Shown piece after piece: positions 35,869 through 44,679 of a stretch of DNA of 64,000 bases. The notes below the pieces were generated by a model. The model worked only from the letters and a program-made list of their open reading frames with translations, did not search any database and was not told the origin of the DNA. Position 1 is the stretch's first letter; every line of letters begins with the position of its first letter. The stretch covers positions 3,001,001 through 3,065,000 of the forward strand of contig NZ_CP010951.1 of the NCBI RefSeq assembly GCF_001580455.1, in the 5' to 3' direction. The position numbers were made by a program, and so were the translations under genes. This stretch comes from Ramlibacter tataouinensis (GTDB lineage: Bacteria > Pseudomonadota > Gammaproteobacteria > Burkholderiales > Burkholderiaceae_C).

Positions 35869-37649
35869 GCGGTCGTTTCCTTCGCGGCGCGTGCCGGGGC
35901 GGCCTGCTGTTGGCGGGCCTGGGCCTGTGCCTGGGCCTGTTGGTTGGCTTTCTGCATCGCGGCCAGGACTTCGTCGCGCGGGCCAAAGGCGGCGACCGTG
36001 CCGTCGCGCAGCACCAGGAGCTTGTCGGCAACGCCCACGATGCTGGTGCGGTGCGTGATGACGACGAAGGTCGTGCCCCGCGCCTTGAACGCCTGGATCG
36101 CGGCGCTCAGCGCGGCGTCACCCACCTCGTCGAGGCTGGAGTTCGGCTCGTCCAGCACCACGAAGACCGGGTCGCCGTACAGGGCACGGGCCAGGGCCAC
36201 GCGTTGGCGCTGGCCGCCGGACAGGCGCGCGCCTTCAGGGCCGACCTCGGTGTCGTAGCCGTCGGGCAGATGCATGATGAATTCGTGCAGGCCCACGGCG
36301 CGGGCGGCGTTCTCGACCTTTGCCTTCTCGACCTTGCCGAAGCGCGCGATGTTTTCCGCCAGCGTGCCGTCGAACAGCTCCACGCCCTGCGGCAGGTAGC
36401 CCACGTGGGGGCCGAGTTCGCTCTTGTCCCAAGTGTACAGATCGACCCCGTCCAGGCGCGCCTTGCCGCCCGCGGATGGCCAGACGCCGGTGAGCACCCG
36501 GGCGAGCGTCGTCTTGCCGGAGGCCGAAGGGCCGATCACGGCGAGCACTTCGCCGGGATTGATGCCGAAGGACACGCCCTTGAGGATCGGGGTCTGCGTG
36601 CCGGGCGCCGCGGCCAGCAGGTTCTCCGCGGCGAGCATGCCACGCGGGGGCGGCAGCGGCATGGAGTCCTGGCGCGCCGGCAGGGTGACCAGCAGCTGGT
36701 TCAGGCGTTTCCAGGCGTCGCGCGTGTTGACGCCGATGCGCCACTGGCCCACGAACTGCACCAGCGGCTGCAGCACGCGGCCGCCGAGGATTGAGCCCAC
36801 CAGCATGTGGCCGCCGTTGCCGCCGAGCTCGTTGCGCAGCATCAGCCAGGCACCCAGGCCGAGCAGGAGCGAGCCCATTACGGTCTGCAAGAACTTGGAG
36901 ATCGCCGAGTAGAAGCCGGCGCGATCCGAAGCCACCGCCTGCAGTCCGAGGAATTCGCGTTGCTTGGCGATCCAGCGCTTGTGGATGTTCCCGAGCATGC
37001 CCATGGCCTCGATCACCTGCGCGTTGCGCAGGCTGCCGTCGGCATACTGCTGCGCGGCGATCGAGCTGCGGCCGGCCGCCGACAGCGGCGGCTGAGTGCT
37101 GGCTTCGTTGGCCCACGCGACCAGCGACTGCAGCACCGCGCCCACCAGCGCCGAATAGCCCAGCACCGGGTCGATGAAGAAGATGATGGCCAGGAAGACG
37201 AGGGCGACGGGCGCCTCGATCATGGACTTGAGCAGCGGCGACGGCAGGAACTCGCGCAGCGTGCGCAAGTCGGACATGGGCTGTGTGGTGCCGCCCGGCA
37301 GCCGCTTGAGGTTGGCCTCGAATAGCAGGTGGAAGAGGCGCGGGCCGAGCTTGCGGTCCAGCGCCAGGCCGGCGCGGTGCATCTGCTCGCCGTGCGCCCA
37401 TTCGAGCAGCTCCATGACGGCGTAGGCGGCCAGCACCATCAGGGTCAGCATGCCGAGCGTGAGGTGGTTGCGGCTGTTCACGACGCGGTCGTAGACCTCG
37501 AACATGTACCAGGTGGGCATCAGCACCAGCAGGCTCGCGATGATGGAGAACCACGCGGTGCGCACGAAGTAGGGCCGCAGCTCGCGCACGGCCTCCTGCA
37601 GCTCGGTGGTGGGGGCACGCAGGGCGCGCGGGTCAACGGGGTTGCTCAT
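35865..37649 (-). CDS. Type I secretion permease/ATPase, first of a tandem pair
   Basis: This 594-residue PrtD-type ABC half-transporter is clearly paralogous to the next gene but diverged. TM region ~30-310; ATPase domain with Walker A GPSASGKTT, YLPQGVELFDG, signature LSGGQRQRVALARA, Walker B VFVVLDEPN and H-switch VITHRT. A Gln/Ala-rich tail (QQAQAQAQARQQQAAPARAA) ends the protein. Its start lies 17 bases inside the end of the TnpB-like gene and its stop overlaps the next start by 4, so all three genes are translationally linked. Confidence 0.95.
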   Translation of the reverse strand: MSNPVDPRALRAPTTELQEAVRELRPYFVRTAWFSIIASLLVLMPTWYMFEVYDRVVNSRNHLTLGMLTLMVLAAYAVMELLEWAHGEQMHRAGLALDRKLGPRLFHLLFEANLKRLPGGTTQPMSDLRTLREFLPSPLLKSMIEAPVALVFLAIIFFIDPVLGYSALVGAVLQSLVAWANEASTQPPLSAAGRSSIAAQQYADGSLRNAQVIEAMGMLGNIHKRWIAKQREFLGLQAVASDRAGFYSAISKFLQTVMGSLLLGLGAWLMLRNELGGNGGHMLVGSILGGRVLQPLVQFVGQWRIGVNTRDAWKRLNQLLVTLPARQDSMPLPPPRGMLAAENLLAAAPGTQTPILKGVSFGINPGEVLAVIGPSASGKTTLARVLTGVWPSAGGKARLDGVDLYTWDKSELGPHVGYLPQGVELFDGTLAENIARFGKVEKAKVENAARAVGLHEFIMHLPDGYDTEVGPEGARLSGGQRQRVALARALYGDPVFVVLDEPNSSLDEVGDAALSAAIQAFKARGTTFVVITHRTSIVGVADKLLVLRDGTVAAFGPRDEVLAAMQKANQQAQAQAQARQQQAAPARAAKETTA

Positions 37650-38235
37650 TCATCTCCTCCACCATCACGTACTCGGGCATCTCGGCCGTGGGCAGGTCAG
37701 GGGTGTCGTCGGTTTCCGAAAAGGCGAACTGCAGCTCAAAGCTGCCGGCGCGACTGCGGGACAGCACGATCTCGCGCAGCTTCTGCTGGTGGAACCTCGC
37801 TTCGTCCTTCACGTTGAGGTCCAGTTTGAAGCGCATGCGGCCGTCCAGCGTGTACATCGACAACTGGCCTTCCTTCAGGCTCAACGTGTGGCGGTCGAAG
37901 TACACGGGGCAGGTGCTGGCAAAGCGGAGCAGGGGCAGCGGCTTGTCGCCGAGCTTGGTCAGGTTGAAAGGGCTGCCCGGGCTCTGGAACACCATGCGGC
38001 AGTGGCGCGACACTGAATAGATCGCGTTGCACACCATCTGCGAGCCCATCTGCGGAAACTGCTCGCGCAGCGGCTTGTAGGCCATGTGGTGCAGCGCAAC
38101 GCGGTTCCACACCCGTGTCTTTTGCACTAAGGGCGCCAGCGCGTTGCAGGCCTGAGAAAAAGCGGCCTGCAAGGCGACGAGCCTCGCAGCCTGTTCAGGC
38201 TGGGCGTTCAGCGGGACGCGGAGCGAGGAATTCAT
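37633..38235 (-). CDS. TnpB N-terminal-like protein lacking the RuvC nuclease domain
   Basis: This 200-residue protein has the order of elements found in the N-terminal half of one branch of IS200/IS605 TnpB: a short strand with PEQAARLVALQAAFSQACNAL, then RVWNRVALHHMAYKPLREQF, GSQMVCNAIYSVSR, PVYFDRHTLSLKEGQLSMYT and LDGRMRFKLDL. It stops about where the first RuvC Asp block of TnpB would begin and ends in an acidic tail. No nuclease motif, zinc ribbon or second transposase gene is nearby. It is the first gene of the secretion operon, overlapping the ABC gene by 17 bases. No ribosome site precedes the ATG. It could be a domesticated nucleic-acid-binding regulator. The family match was made by eye. 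Confidence 0.6.
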   Translation of the reverse strand: MNSSLRVPLNAQPEQAARLVALQAAFSQACNALAPLVQKTRVWNRVALHHMAYKPLREQFPQMGSQMVCNAIYSVSRHCRMVFQSPGSPFNLTKLGDKPLPLLRFASTCPVYFDRHTLSLKEGQLSMYTLDGRMRFKLDLNVKDEARFHQQKLREIVLSRSRAGSFELQFAFSETDDTPDLPTAEMPEYVMVEEMNEQPR

Positions 38236-38268
38236 ATAGGAAGCGAATTGTTCAGCTTCCTATATGAA
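38231..38268. promoter_or_regulatory. Perfect 14-bp inverted repeat over the start of the TnpB-like gene
   Basis: TTCATATAGGAAGC (38231-38244) and GCTTCCTATATGAA (38255-38268) are exact reverse complements around a 10-base spacer. The proximal arm contains the ATG (38235) of the minus-strand TnpB-like gene. The spacer contains its probable -10. It could be a protein operator or a hairpin that hides the start codon. Confidence 0.75.
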
Positions 38269-38275
38269 GAGTCAA
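38247..38275 (-). promoter_or_regulatory. Putative promoter of the secretion operon
   Basis: On the minus strand TTGACT (38275-38270) and AACAAT (38252-38247) are 17 bases apart. Initiation would fall near 38240, about five bases before the ATG, giving an almost leaderless mRNA. This fits the absence of a ribosome site. The -10 lies between the two arms of the inverted repeat. Confidence 0.5.
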
Positions 38276-38474
38276 CCGGTTATTGACGGAACCCCAGGTG
38301 CTATCACTTTTATAGCGTCTGTCTCAACTATATGGAGCCTGGGGACACACTCTGTTGCCCGGCCTCTGGGGACGCGGTTACAGGTGGCCGGGAATATTTA
38401 GCGAAAACCCAATGAAAACAAGGACTTGGGTTACAAGATTCATGTGGCCGACCTGCAACAAAATCTTCCAAAAA

Positions 38475-38488
38475 GTGATTCAGATCAC
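38475..38488. promoter_or_regulatory. CRP-like palindrome upstream of the giant RTX gene
   Basis: GTGATTCAGATCAC is a perfect GTGA-N6-TCAC palindrome and nearly the E. coli CRP consensus. Its centre is about 41 bases before the predicted start of transcription, the class II activator position. The CRP-type protein encoded at 30660-31349 has the matching recognition helix. Confidence 0.6.
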
Positions 38489-38509
38489 AAGATACGGCTG
38501 AGGACCCTC

Positions 38510-38515
38510 TATAGT
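38510..38515 (+). promoter_or_regulatory. Putative -10 element of the giant RTX gene
   Basis: TATAGT lies 28.5 bases from the centre of the CRP-like site. No good -35 is present, as expected for an activator-dependent class II promoter. Transcription would start near 38522, giving a leader of about 113 bases. Confidence 0.45.
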
Positions 38516-38572
38516 CGCGCCTAGCCCTAGCGGGAGTATTGGCTCGTATTGGGTCAGGGCTCGCAAAGGCGA

Positions 38573-38588
38573 GGGAGTCTCGACTCCC
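38573..38588 (+). other. 5'-leader hairpin of the giant RTX gene
   Basis: GGGAGT-CTCG-ACTCCC forms a compact hairpin in the predicted untranslated leader, 47 bases before the ATG. It may stabilise the message of an abundant surface protein. Confidence 0.4.
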
Positions 38589-38634
38589 GAGCTTTCAACG
38601 GATTGACGGCACACATTCTCATCAGGAGCTGCAA

Positions 38635-41600
38635 ATGGCGGTTACGCAAACACAGTTGACCCAACTGTATCTGGCCTACTTCGGTCGTCCCCCGGACTTC
38701 GATGGCCTGAACTTCTATCTGAACCAACCGAACGCCACCGTGCAGTCGGTTGCTGCGGCGTTCAGCGCATCGCCTGAATCGCAGGCCCTGTACGGCACCA
38801 CCTTCGGTGCCGCGCAGATCGACGCGATCTACATGAACCTGTTCAACCGGCATGCCGAAGCGGATGGCATCGCATTCTGGTCGAACGCCGTGAACAGCGG
38901 CGCGATTTCGCCTGCCTATGCGGCCTACAACATCCTGATCGGCGCGCAAAACGCCGACGCGGTGTCGGTCGCCAACAAGATGGGGATCTCCACGCTGTGG
39001 ATGCAACACCTCAATACCGCTGAAGAGATCGTCGGCTACAGCGGCATCGCGGCCGTCGAGGTGGCTCGCCAGTTCCTGGCCACCGTCGATTCGACCGCAG
39101 CCAGCGTGACCGCCGCCACCGCCAACGTCGACGCAGCGATCGCCGCCTCCGTCAACGCCCACTCGACCGGTGGCGTCGCCCTGACCTCCAGCGTCACCAC
39201 GGCCAACGAAGGCACCACCGTCTTCTTCACCCTGGATACGGCTGGCAAGGCCGCCGGCACCCAGTACACCTACACCATCACCGGCGTGAACGCGGCTGAT
39301 GTGGCTGGCGGCCAGCTGACCGGCACTGCTACGGTCGACGCCAACGGCAACGCCGTCGTCCAGGTTACGCTGACCAACGACGCCGCCACGGAAGGCGTCG
39401 AGACGCTGACGCTCTCGATGGCCAACCTGAGCAAGTCGGTCACTGTCAGCGACACGTCCACGACCCCGGTGCAAACGTTCGCGCTCGGCGTCGCCGGTGG
39501 CGCCACGTCCGTCGACGAAGGCCAGAGCGTGGTGTTCACGCTCACGACCACCAACGTGCCCGCTGGCACGGCCTACAGCTACGTCATCACCGGCGTGTCG
39601 GCTTCCGACGTCGCTGGCGGTCAACTGACCGGCACCGCCATCATCGGCGCCGACGGCAAGGCCAACATCCAGATCGCGCTCGCCGCCGATGGCTCGACCG
39701 AAGGCGCTGAGACGCTGACCCTGACCGTCGCCGGCCAAGCCGCGAACGTCACCGTCAACGACGTCTCCACGGCGCCCGTCCCGACCTTCGCGCTCGCCGG
39801 CAATGTCGCCGCCGTGGACGAAGGCGGCACCGTCTTCTTCACGCTGACGACGACCAATGTCCCCGCAGGCACCTCGTTCAGCTACACGCTGACCGGCGTG
39901 TCCTCCGCCGACGTCGTCGGCGGCTCGCTGACCGGCACCGCCGTGGTCGGCGCCGACGGCAAGGCCGTCGTCCAGGTCACGCTCGTGAACGATCTGACGA
40001 CCGAAGGCGCCGAGACGCTGAACATTGCCATCGCCGGCCAGTCTGCGTCCGCCACCGTCAACGACACCTCGCTCACGCCCCCCGCGCTGCTGACCATCAG
40101 CGCCACGGACGTGATTCCCGCGCGCGACACCAATGACGTCATCATCGGCCAGCTGGGCACCATCACCACGCTGCACGCGTCGGACGCCGTCCATGGCGGC
40201 AACGGCGACGACATCCTGCGCGTGATCGCCGACAACGGCGCCACCAGCGTGAATGGCTTCGTCATGGACGGCGTGGAAACGCTCGAAGTTGACTCGTTTG
40301 GCACCGGCGTCAATCTCGGCCTGGTGAACGTCACCGGCCTGCAGAACGTCCGCTCCGTCAACAGCACCGGCGACATCACGCTGGGCAACGTCGGCAACGT
40401 GGTCAATCTGGATCTCCAGGGCAACGGCAACGACAGCATCGATGTTCGCGTGGGCTACACGCCTGCGGCGCGTGCCCTCTTCACTGACCAGGTCGTTTCC
40501 GTCTCCGATTTCAACGGCGACGTTTGGGCGGGCGATGTGGACGGTAACGGCACCGAAGCGGCCGAGATCGCCTCGCACGGTTCTGTCGGTTCGGACCTCA
40601 CGCTGCACGGCGTGGACTACTCGACCGTGACCGTCACTGGCGAGGCTGAGCTCACGCTGGGCATGGCGGACGCCACCCTCACCACGGTGGCGGCCGGCGC
40701 ATTCGACGGCGGCCTGAACTTCTCGGGCGAGATGACGGACGACGCCACGATCACCGTTGGCAACGGCGACAACTCCTTGCAAGTCGGGTTCGGCGACAAC
40801 GGCACCATCGTGACGGGCTCCGGCGACGACAACATCGACGCGAGCGGCGGCTCCGACGCCTCCATCTCGGCTGGCGACGGCGACAACTACGTCACGTTCG
40901 ACCTGGACATCGACGCCAACGTGACCGCGGGCTCGGGTGACGACGACATCGAGGGTTCGGTGCACGGCGCCAGCGGCAGCTTCGATGCCGACCTGCAGCG
41001 CTTGGTGGGCACGGGCGAAATGAACGTGGCTGCCGGCGACGGCGACAACTACGTCGCGATCGATGCCGACAACTATGTTGGCCAGATCAACGTGATCACT
41101 GGCAGCGGCGACGACACTGTCTACACGACGACGGCAGAAGACAACGCCACCGATCTGACCGTGAACGTCGGCGACGGCGACAACTACGTCAGTACCAACC
41201 CCGGTACCGGCGGCGAGGACTTCCACAACATCAGCATTACCGCCGGTTCGGGCGACGACGGCGTCCAGGTGGGCAACGCCAACTCGATCATCATCGACGT
41301 GGGTGCAGGCTCAAACGAGGTCATGACGGGTTATGCCTATCAGGAGTTCCATCACGACCCCGTCACGCATGTTCCGACTGACGCTGTGTCCGGTTCCGGC
41401 GACATCACGATCAATGCCAGCGCCGGCAACAACTTCGTGGTTGTGGGCGGTGCCGAGGACGTGCTGACGATCAACCTCGGCGGCGAGGCGGGCGACACGA
41501 ACACCGTTGACGTCTACGCTGTCGGCAACCAGGGCAACATCACGACCGGTGCGGCCGACGACTACGTCCAGGTGTTCAGCGTCTCCGGTTCGCTCGACGC

Positions 41601-44505
41601 CAACCTCGGCGATGGCGACAACGTGTTCAACCTGGGCGGCTATGGCGGCTCCACCGAGAATGCCGATGTGACCATCACGACCGGCGCGGGCGATGACCAG
41701 ATCAACCTGTTCGGCGGCGGATCGGGCAGCGGTGACATCGCTGCCACGCTGGACGTCCAGACGGGTGCCGGCGATGACATCGTCTCTCTGGGCTACCAGG
41801 GTCTGGAGCACTTCGATTCGGACACCAGCACGTACTCTGCGGCTGGCTACACGATCGACGGCGGTACGGGCGCCAACACGCTGGCCGTGGACACCCTCGA
41901 TCACGTGAGCGGCGAAGACGACTTCGCGAACGTCACCAACTTCCAGACGCTGCAAGTGAACGGTGATGCGTCGGGCAGCTTCGATGGCATCCTCACCGGC
42001 GCGAACAACACCGGTATCAACCACTATGTCTTCACGGGCCCGGTGGCTGATGACCTGGAACTGACCAACATGGTCAACGGCGTGACGGTCGACTTCACGA
42101 ACGGCAACTCCGACAACTATGACTTCGCGCTGGATGTGATCGATCCGGAGGGCTCGAGCGCGACCATCAACGTGGCGCAGCAGGCTGGCGACGAGTTCGA
42201 GTTCGACACGACCGAAACCAACGTCGAGAACCTGACGCTGAACGCCAACGTGACCCTGAGCGACTCGGGCCAATCCGATTTCGCGTACGTCCAGTTCAAC
42301 AACTTCGTTGCCGACAACCTGACGACGCTGACGATCACTGGCAACACCGAAGTCGACATCTACGGCAACGAATTCAGCCTGACGCAGCTGACGACCGTCA
42401 ACGCGGGCGCCATGACCGGTGACCTCACGCTCGACCTGGGTGGCGTGATCGAAGCCGCTGGCCTCACGGTCCTGACGGGCTCGGGCAACGACAGCGTCAC
42501 CATGGGCATCGGCGACGCGACGGTGAACGTCGGCAACGGCGACAACGACGTGTACGCCACGGAAGGCGGCGACGTTACCGTGACGGCCGGCTCCGGCGAC
42601 GACTTCGTCCAGATCGGCACCTCTGGCTCGACCGACACGGTCTTCGCCGGCGAAGGCGACAACGTCGTGTACTCGTACGGCGACGTCGCGAACGTCGTCG
42701 CAGGTTCGGGCGACGACTACGTCCTGGCCGTTGGCAACGCCACGATCAATGTCGGCGACGGCGACAACGAGGTGTGGTCGTTCGGCGATACGGCGACGAT
42801 CCGCACGGGTTCGGGCAGCGATTTCGTCTACGTGGCGAGCGGCGCGGTGTCCGACATCGACACCGGTGCCGGCGACGACACGATCGAATTCGCTGCAGGT
42901 GGCCTGACTGCCTCCGACAAGATCGAAGGTGGTGCTGGCGACAAAGACACGCTGATCGCCAACGGCTCGCTCGGCACGCAGAACGACGCCTTCTTCTTCC
43001 AGATCGACGGCATCGAAACCCTGCAACTGAGCAGCGGCGGCAACGACCTGACCCTGGGCCTGATCGCCAGCGTCGGCGGCCTGGCGCACAACGGCGGCCT
43101 GAAGAACGTGGTTCTGAGCGAGAACGGTGACGACATCCTGCGTGTGACGGCCGACTTCGGTCGTAACCTCAATGTCACGCTGGGCAACGGCAACGATTCG
43201 GTGATCAGCCAGCTCGCCTCCGCCAGCGTGAACGTGATCGCCGACGACGTCCAGCTGACCAATGCCGACCACCTGGTGGGCGGTGCGGGCACCGCAGATA
43301 CGGTGACGCTGCACACGACTGGTGCCGGCACGGCCGACCTCGACGCCCTGGACATGGGCTTCGACAAGGTGGTGGTGTCGCAGACCGAGGTGGGCGACGA
43401 CATCACGCTGACCGGCACGGTTGACATGAACGCAGGTGGCGCTCTCACCATCGACGCCGCGTCGATGGTGGATGACCTGAGCGACCCGGACAACCTGCTG
43501 TACGCCGGCGACTTCACGTTCGACGGTACCGGCACCACGAACGCGGTGACGATCACGGGCGGCAGCGGCGCGCAAAGCGTGTACGACATCACGACGGGCA
43601 CCGGCCTGGCAGTGATCAACCTCGGCAACACCCACGGCGACGACGTGATCAACGCCGGCGGCGCCGCCACCGTGACGCTGGGCAACGGCAACGAGACCGT
43701 GGTCATCGCCGGTAACAGCAACGTGACGGCCGGCAATGGCAACAACAGCTTCGACCTGAGTGGCACCACGGCTACCCTGAACTCCGGCAACGGCGCCAAC
43801 ACGGTGGTCGCCGATGCCACGACGTCCAACACGGTCTTCCTGGGCACCGTTGGTTCCATCTCCACCGCGGCCAATTCGGTGACGGTCGGTGCCGGCAGTT
43901 CGCACGACTCGGTGACGATCCGCGGCAATGGCAATGAGACGGTGATCGCCAAGGGCGCCAGCGTCGATGTGTCGGCCATGGGTTCGGGCAACCAGAACGT
44001 GGACGCCAGCCTGACGACCGCTACCGACCACATCACGACCGGTGCCGGCAACGACACCATCAAGGGTGGCGCGGGCGCCGACGTGATCATCGCCGGCAAT
44101 GGCACCAACACCATCACCGGTGGTGCGGGTGGCGACACGATGACGGGTGGCTTGGGTGTGGATACTTACATCTACAACCTGGCTTCGGAATCGTCGGGCG
44201 TGAACGTCGACACGATCACGAACTTCACGGCTGGCACGCTGTCGGGTCACGATGTGATCAATCTGTCCGCTGTCGCGACTCTTGCGGGCCTGGCCGGCGG
44301 TGTTAGCTTCATCGGCAACGTGAGCAACGGGACCATCGCCAACACGGCGCTGCCTGACGCCCCCACCACGACGCTGAACGTGGTTTTCGTGACCAGCGAG
44401 CACACGCTGTACGCCGACGTGAACGCCAACGGCGTGATCGACACCGGCGACATGGCGATCGAACTGACCGGCGTGAACAGCATGAACGCTGCCAACATCG
44501 CCTGA
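38635..44505 (+). CDS. Giant DUF4214/RTX-type surface (S-layer-like or adhesin) protein
   Basis: This 1956-residue, acidic protein without cysteine has no Sec signal, as expected for type I export. Residues ~5-150 are a DUF4214 domain (LTQLYLAYFGRPPDFDGL). Residues ~180-480 are three Calx-beta/Ig-like repeats of ~100 residues (TANEGTTVFFTL, VDEGQSVVFTL, VDEGGTVFFTL). Residues ~485-1800 are a long beta-roll with alternating GSGDD and GDGDN turns. About 1800-1850 is canonical RTX (GAGNDTIKGGAGADVI), then a C-terminal domain carrying the export signal. A CAGGAG site supports ATG 38635 rather than the upstream start at 38539. It is divergent from the type I operon and closed by a strong terminator. 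An S-layer or large adhesin are the two likely roles. Confidence 0.9.
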   Translation: MAVTQTQLTQLYLAYFGRPPDFDGLNFYLNQPNATVQSVAAAFSASPESQALYGTTFGAAQIDAIYMNLFNRHAEADGIAFWSNAVNSGAISPAYAAYNILIGAQNADAVSVANKMGISTLWMQHLNTAEEIVGYSGIAAVEVARQFLATVDSTAASVTAATANVDAAIAASVNAHSTGGVALTSSVTTANEGTTVFFTLDTAGKAAGTQYTYTITGVNAADVAGGQLTGTATVDANGNAVVQVTLTNDAATEGVETLTLSMANLSKSVTVSDTSTTPVQTFALGVAGGATSVDEGQSVVFTLTTTNVPAGTAYSYVITGVSASDVAGGQLTGTAIIGADGKANIQIALAADGSTEGAETLTLTVAGQAANVTVNDVSTAPVPTFALAGNVAAVDEGGTVFFTLTTTNVPAGTSFSYTLTGVSSADVVGGSLTGTAVVGADGKAVVQVTLVNDLTTEGAETLNIAIAGQSASATVNDTSLTPPALLTISATDVIPARDTNDVIIGQLGTITTLHASDAVHGGNGDDILRVIADNGATSVNGFVMDGVETLEVDSFGTGVNLGLVNVTGLQNVRSVNSTGDITLGNVGNVVNLDLQGNGNDSIDVRVGYTPAARALFTDQVVSVSDFNGDVWAGDVDGNGTEAAEIASHGSVGSDLTLHGVDYSTVTVTGEAELTLGMADATLTTVAAGAFDGGLNFSGEMTDDATITVGNGDNSLQVGFGDNGTIVTGSGDDNIDASGGSDASISAGDGDNYVTFDLDIDANVTAGSGDDDIEGSVHGASGSFDADLQRLVGTGEMNVAAGDGDNYVAIDADNYVGQINVITGSGDDTVYTTTAEDNATDLTVNVGDGDNYVSTNPGTGGEDFHNISITAGSGDDGVQVGNANSIIIDVGAGSNEVMTGYAYQEFHHDPVTHVPTDAVSGSGDITINASAGNNFVVVGGAEDVLTINLGGEAGDTNTVDVYAVGNQGNITTGAADDYVQVFSVSGSLDANLGDGDNVFNLGGYGGSTENADVTITTGAGDDQINLFGGGSGSGDIAATLDVQTGAGDDIVSLGYQGLEHFDSDTSTYSAAGYTIDGGTGANTLAVDTLDHVSGEDDFANVTNFQTLQVNGDASGSFDGILTGANNTGINHYVFTGPVADDLELTNMVNGVTVDFTNGNSDNYDFALDVIDPEGSSATINVAQQAGDEFEFDTTETNVENLTLNANVTLSDSGQSDFAYVQFNNFVADNLTTLTITGNTEVDIYGNEFSLTQLTTVNAGAMTGDLTLDLGGVIEAAGLTVLTGSGNDSVTMGIGDATVNVGNGDNDVYATEGGDVTVTAGSGDDFVQIGTSGSTDTVFAGEGDNVVYSYGDVANVVAGSGDDYVLAVGNATINVGDGDNEVWSFGDTATIRTGSGSDFVYVASGAVSDIDTGAGDDTIEFAAGGLTASDKIEGGAGDKDTLIANGSLGTQNDAFFFQIDGIETLQLSSGGNDLTLGLIASVGGLAHNGGLKNVVLSENGDDILRVTADFGRNLNVTLGNGNDSVISQLASASVNVIADDVQLTNADHLVGGAGTADTVTLHTTGAGTADLDALDMGFDKVVVSQTEVGDDITLTGTVDMNAGGALTIDAASMVDDLSDPDNLLYAGDFTFDGTGTTNAVTITGGSGAQSVYDITTGTGLAVINLGNTHGDDVINAGGAATVTLGNGNETVVIAGNSNVTAGNGNNSFDLSGTTATLNSGNGANTVVADATTSNTVFLGTVGSISTAANSVTVGAGSSHDSVTIRGNGNETVIAKGASVDVSAMGSGNQNVDASLTTATDHITTGAGNDTIKGGAGADVIIAGNGTNTITGGAGGDTMTGGLGVDTYIYNLASESSGVNVDTITNFTAGTLSGHDVINLSAVATLAGLAGGVSFIGNVSNGTIANTALPDAPTTTLNVVFVTSEHTLYADVNANGVIDTGDMAIELTGVNSMNAANIA

Positions 44506-44544
44506 TCGGCGTGATCCGCTGAACCTGCGCTCCGGCGCAGCATG

Positions 44545-44574
44545 AAGGCCAGCCCGCAAGGGCTGGCCTTTTTT
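44545..44574 (+). terminator. Rho-independent terminator after the giant RTX gene
   Basis: AAGGCCAGCCC and GGGCTGGCCTT pair perfectly around GCAA, and the T-run continues to 44574. It lies 40 bases after the stop codon and isolates the RTX transcript from the ligase genes. Confidence 0.93.
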
Positions 44575-44679
44575 CATGGTTCCGGCGCTTTCACCAATCC
44601 GGCCTGCTGCCGAAGCGCAAGCTCTGCCTATACTTCAGGGCGCCCGTATCGGCCTGTACGACCTACACCAAAATTCGCC

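Noticed and set aside
37633..38235. TnpB-like gene as part of an intact IS200/IS605 element
   Set aside because: No tnpA, no RuvC or zinc-ribbon sequence and no recognisable element ends; the gene is embedded in an operon instead.
41311..44577. 1088-codon minus-strand open frame opposite the giant RTX gene
   Set aside because: It mirrors the repetitive GC-rich beta-roll codons, has no domain, and would run through the terminator; it is an antisense shadow.
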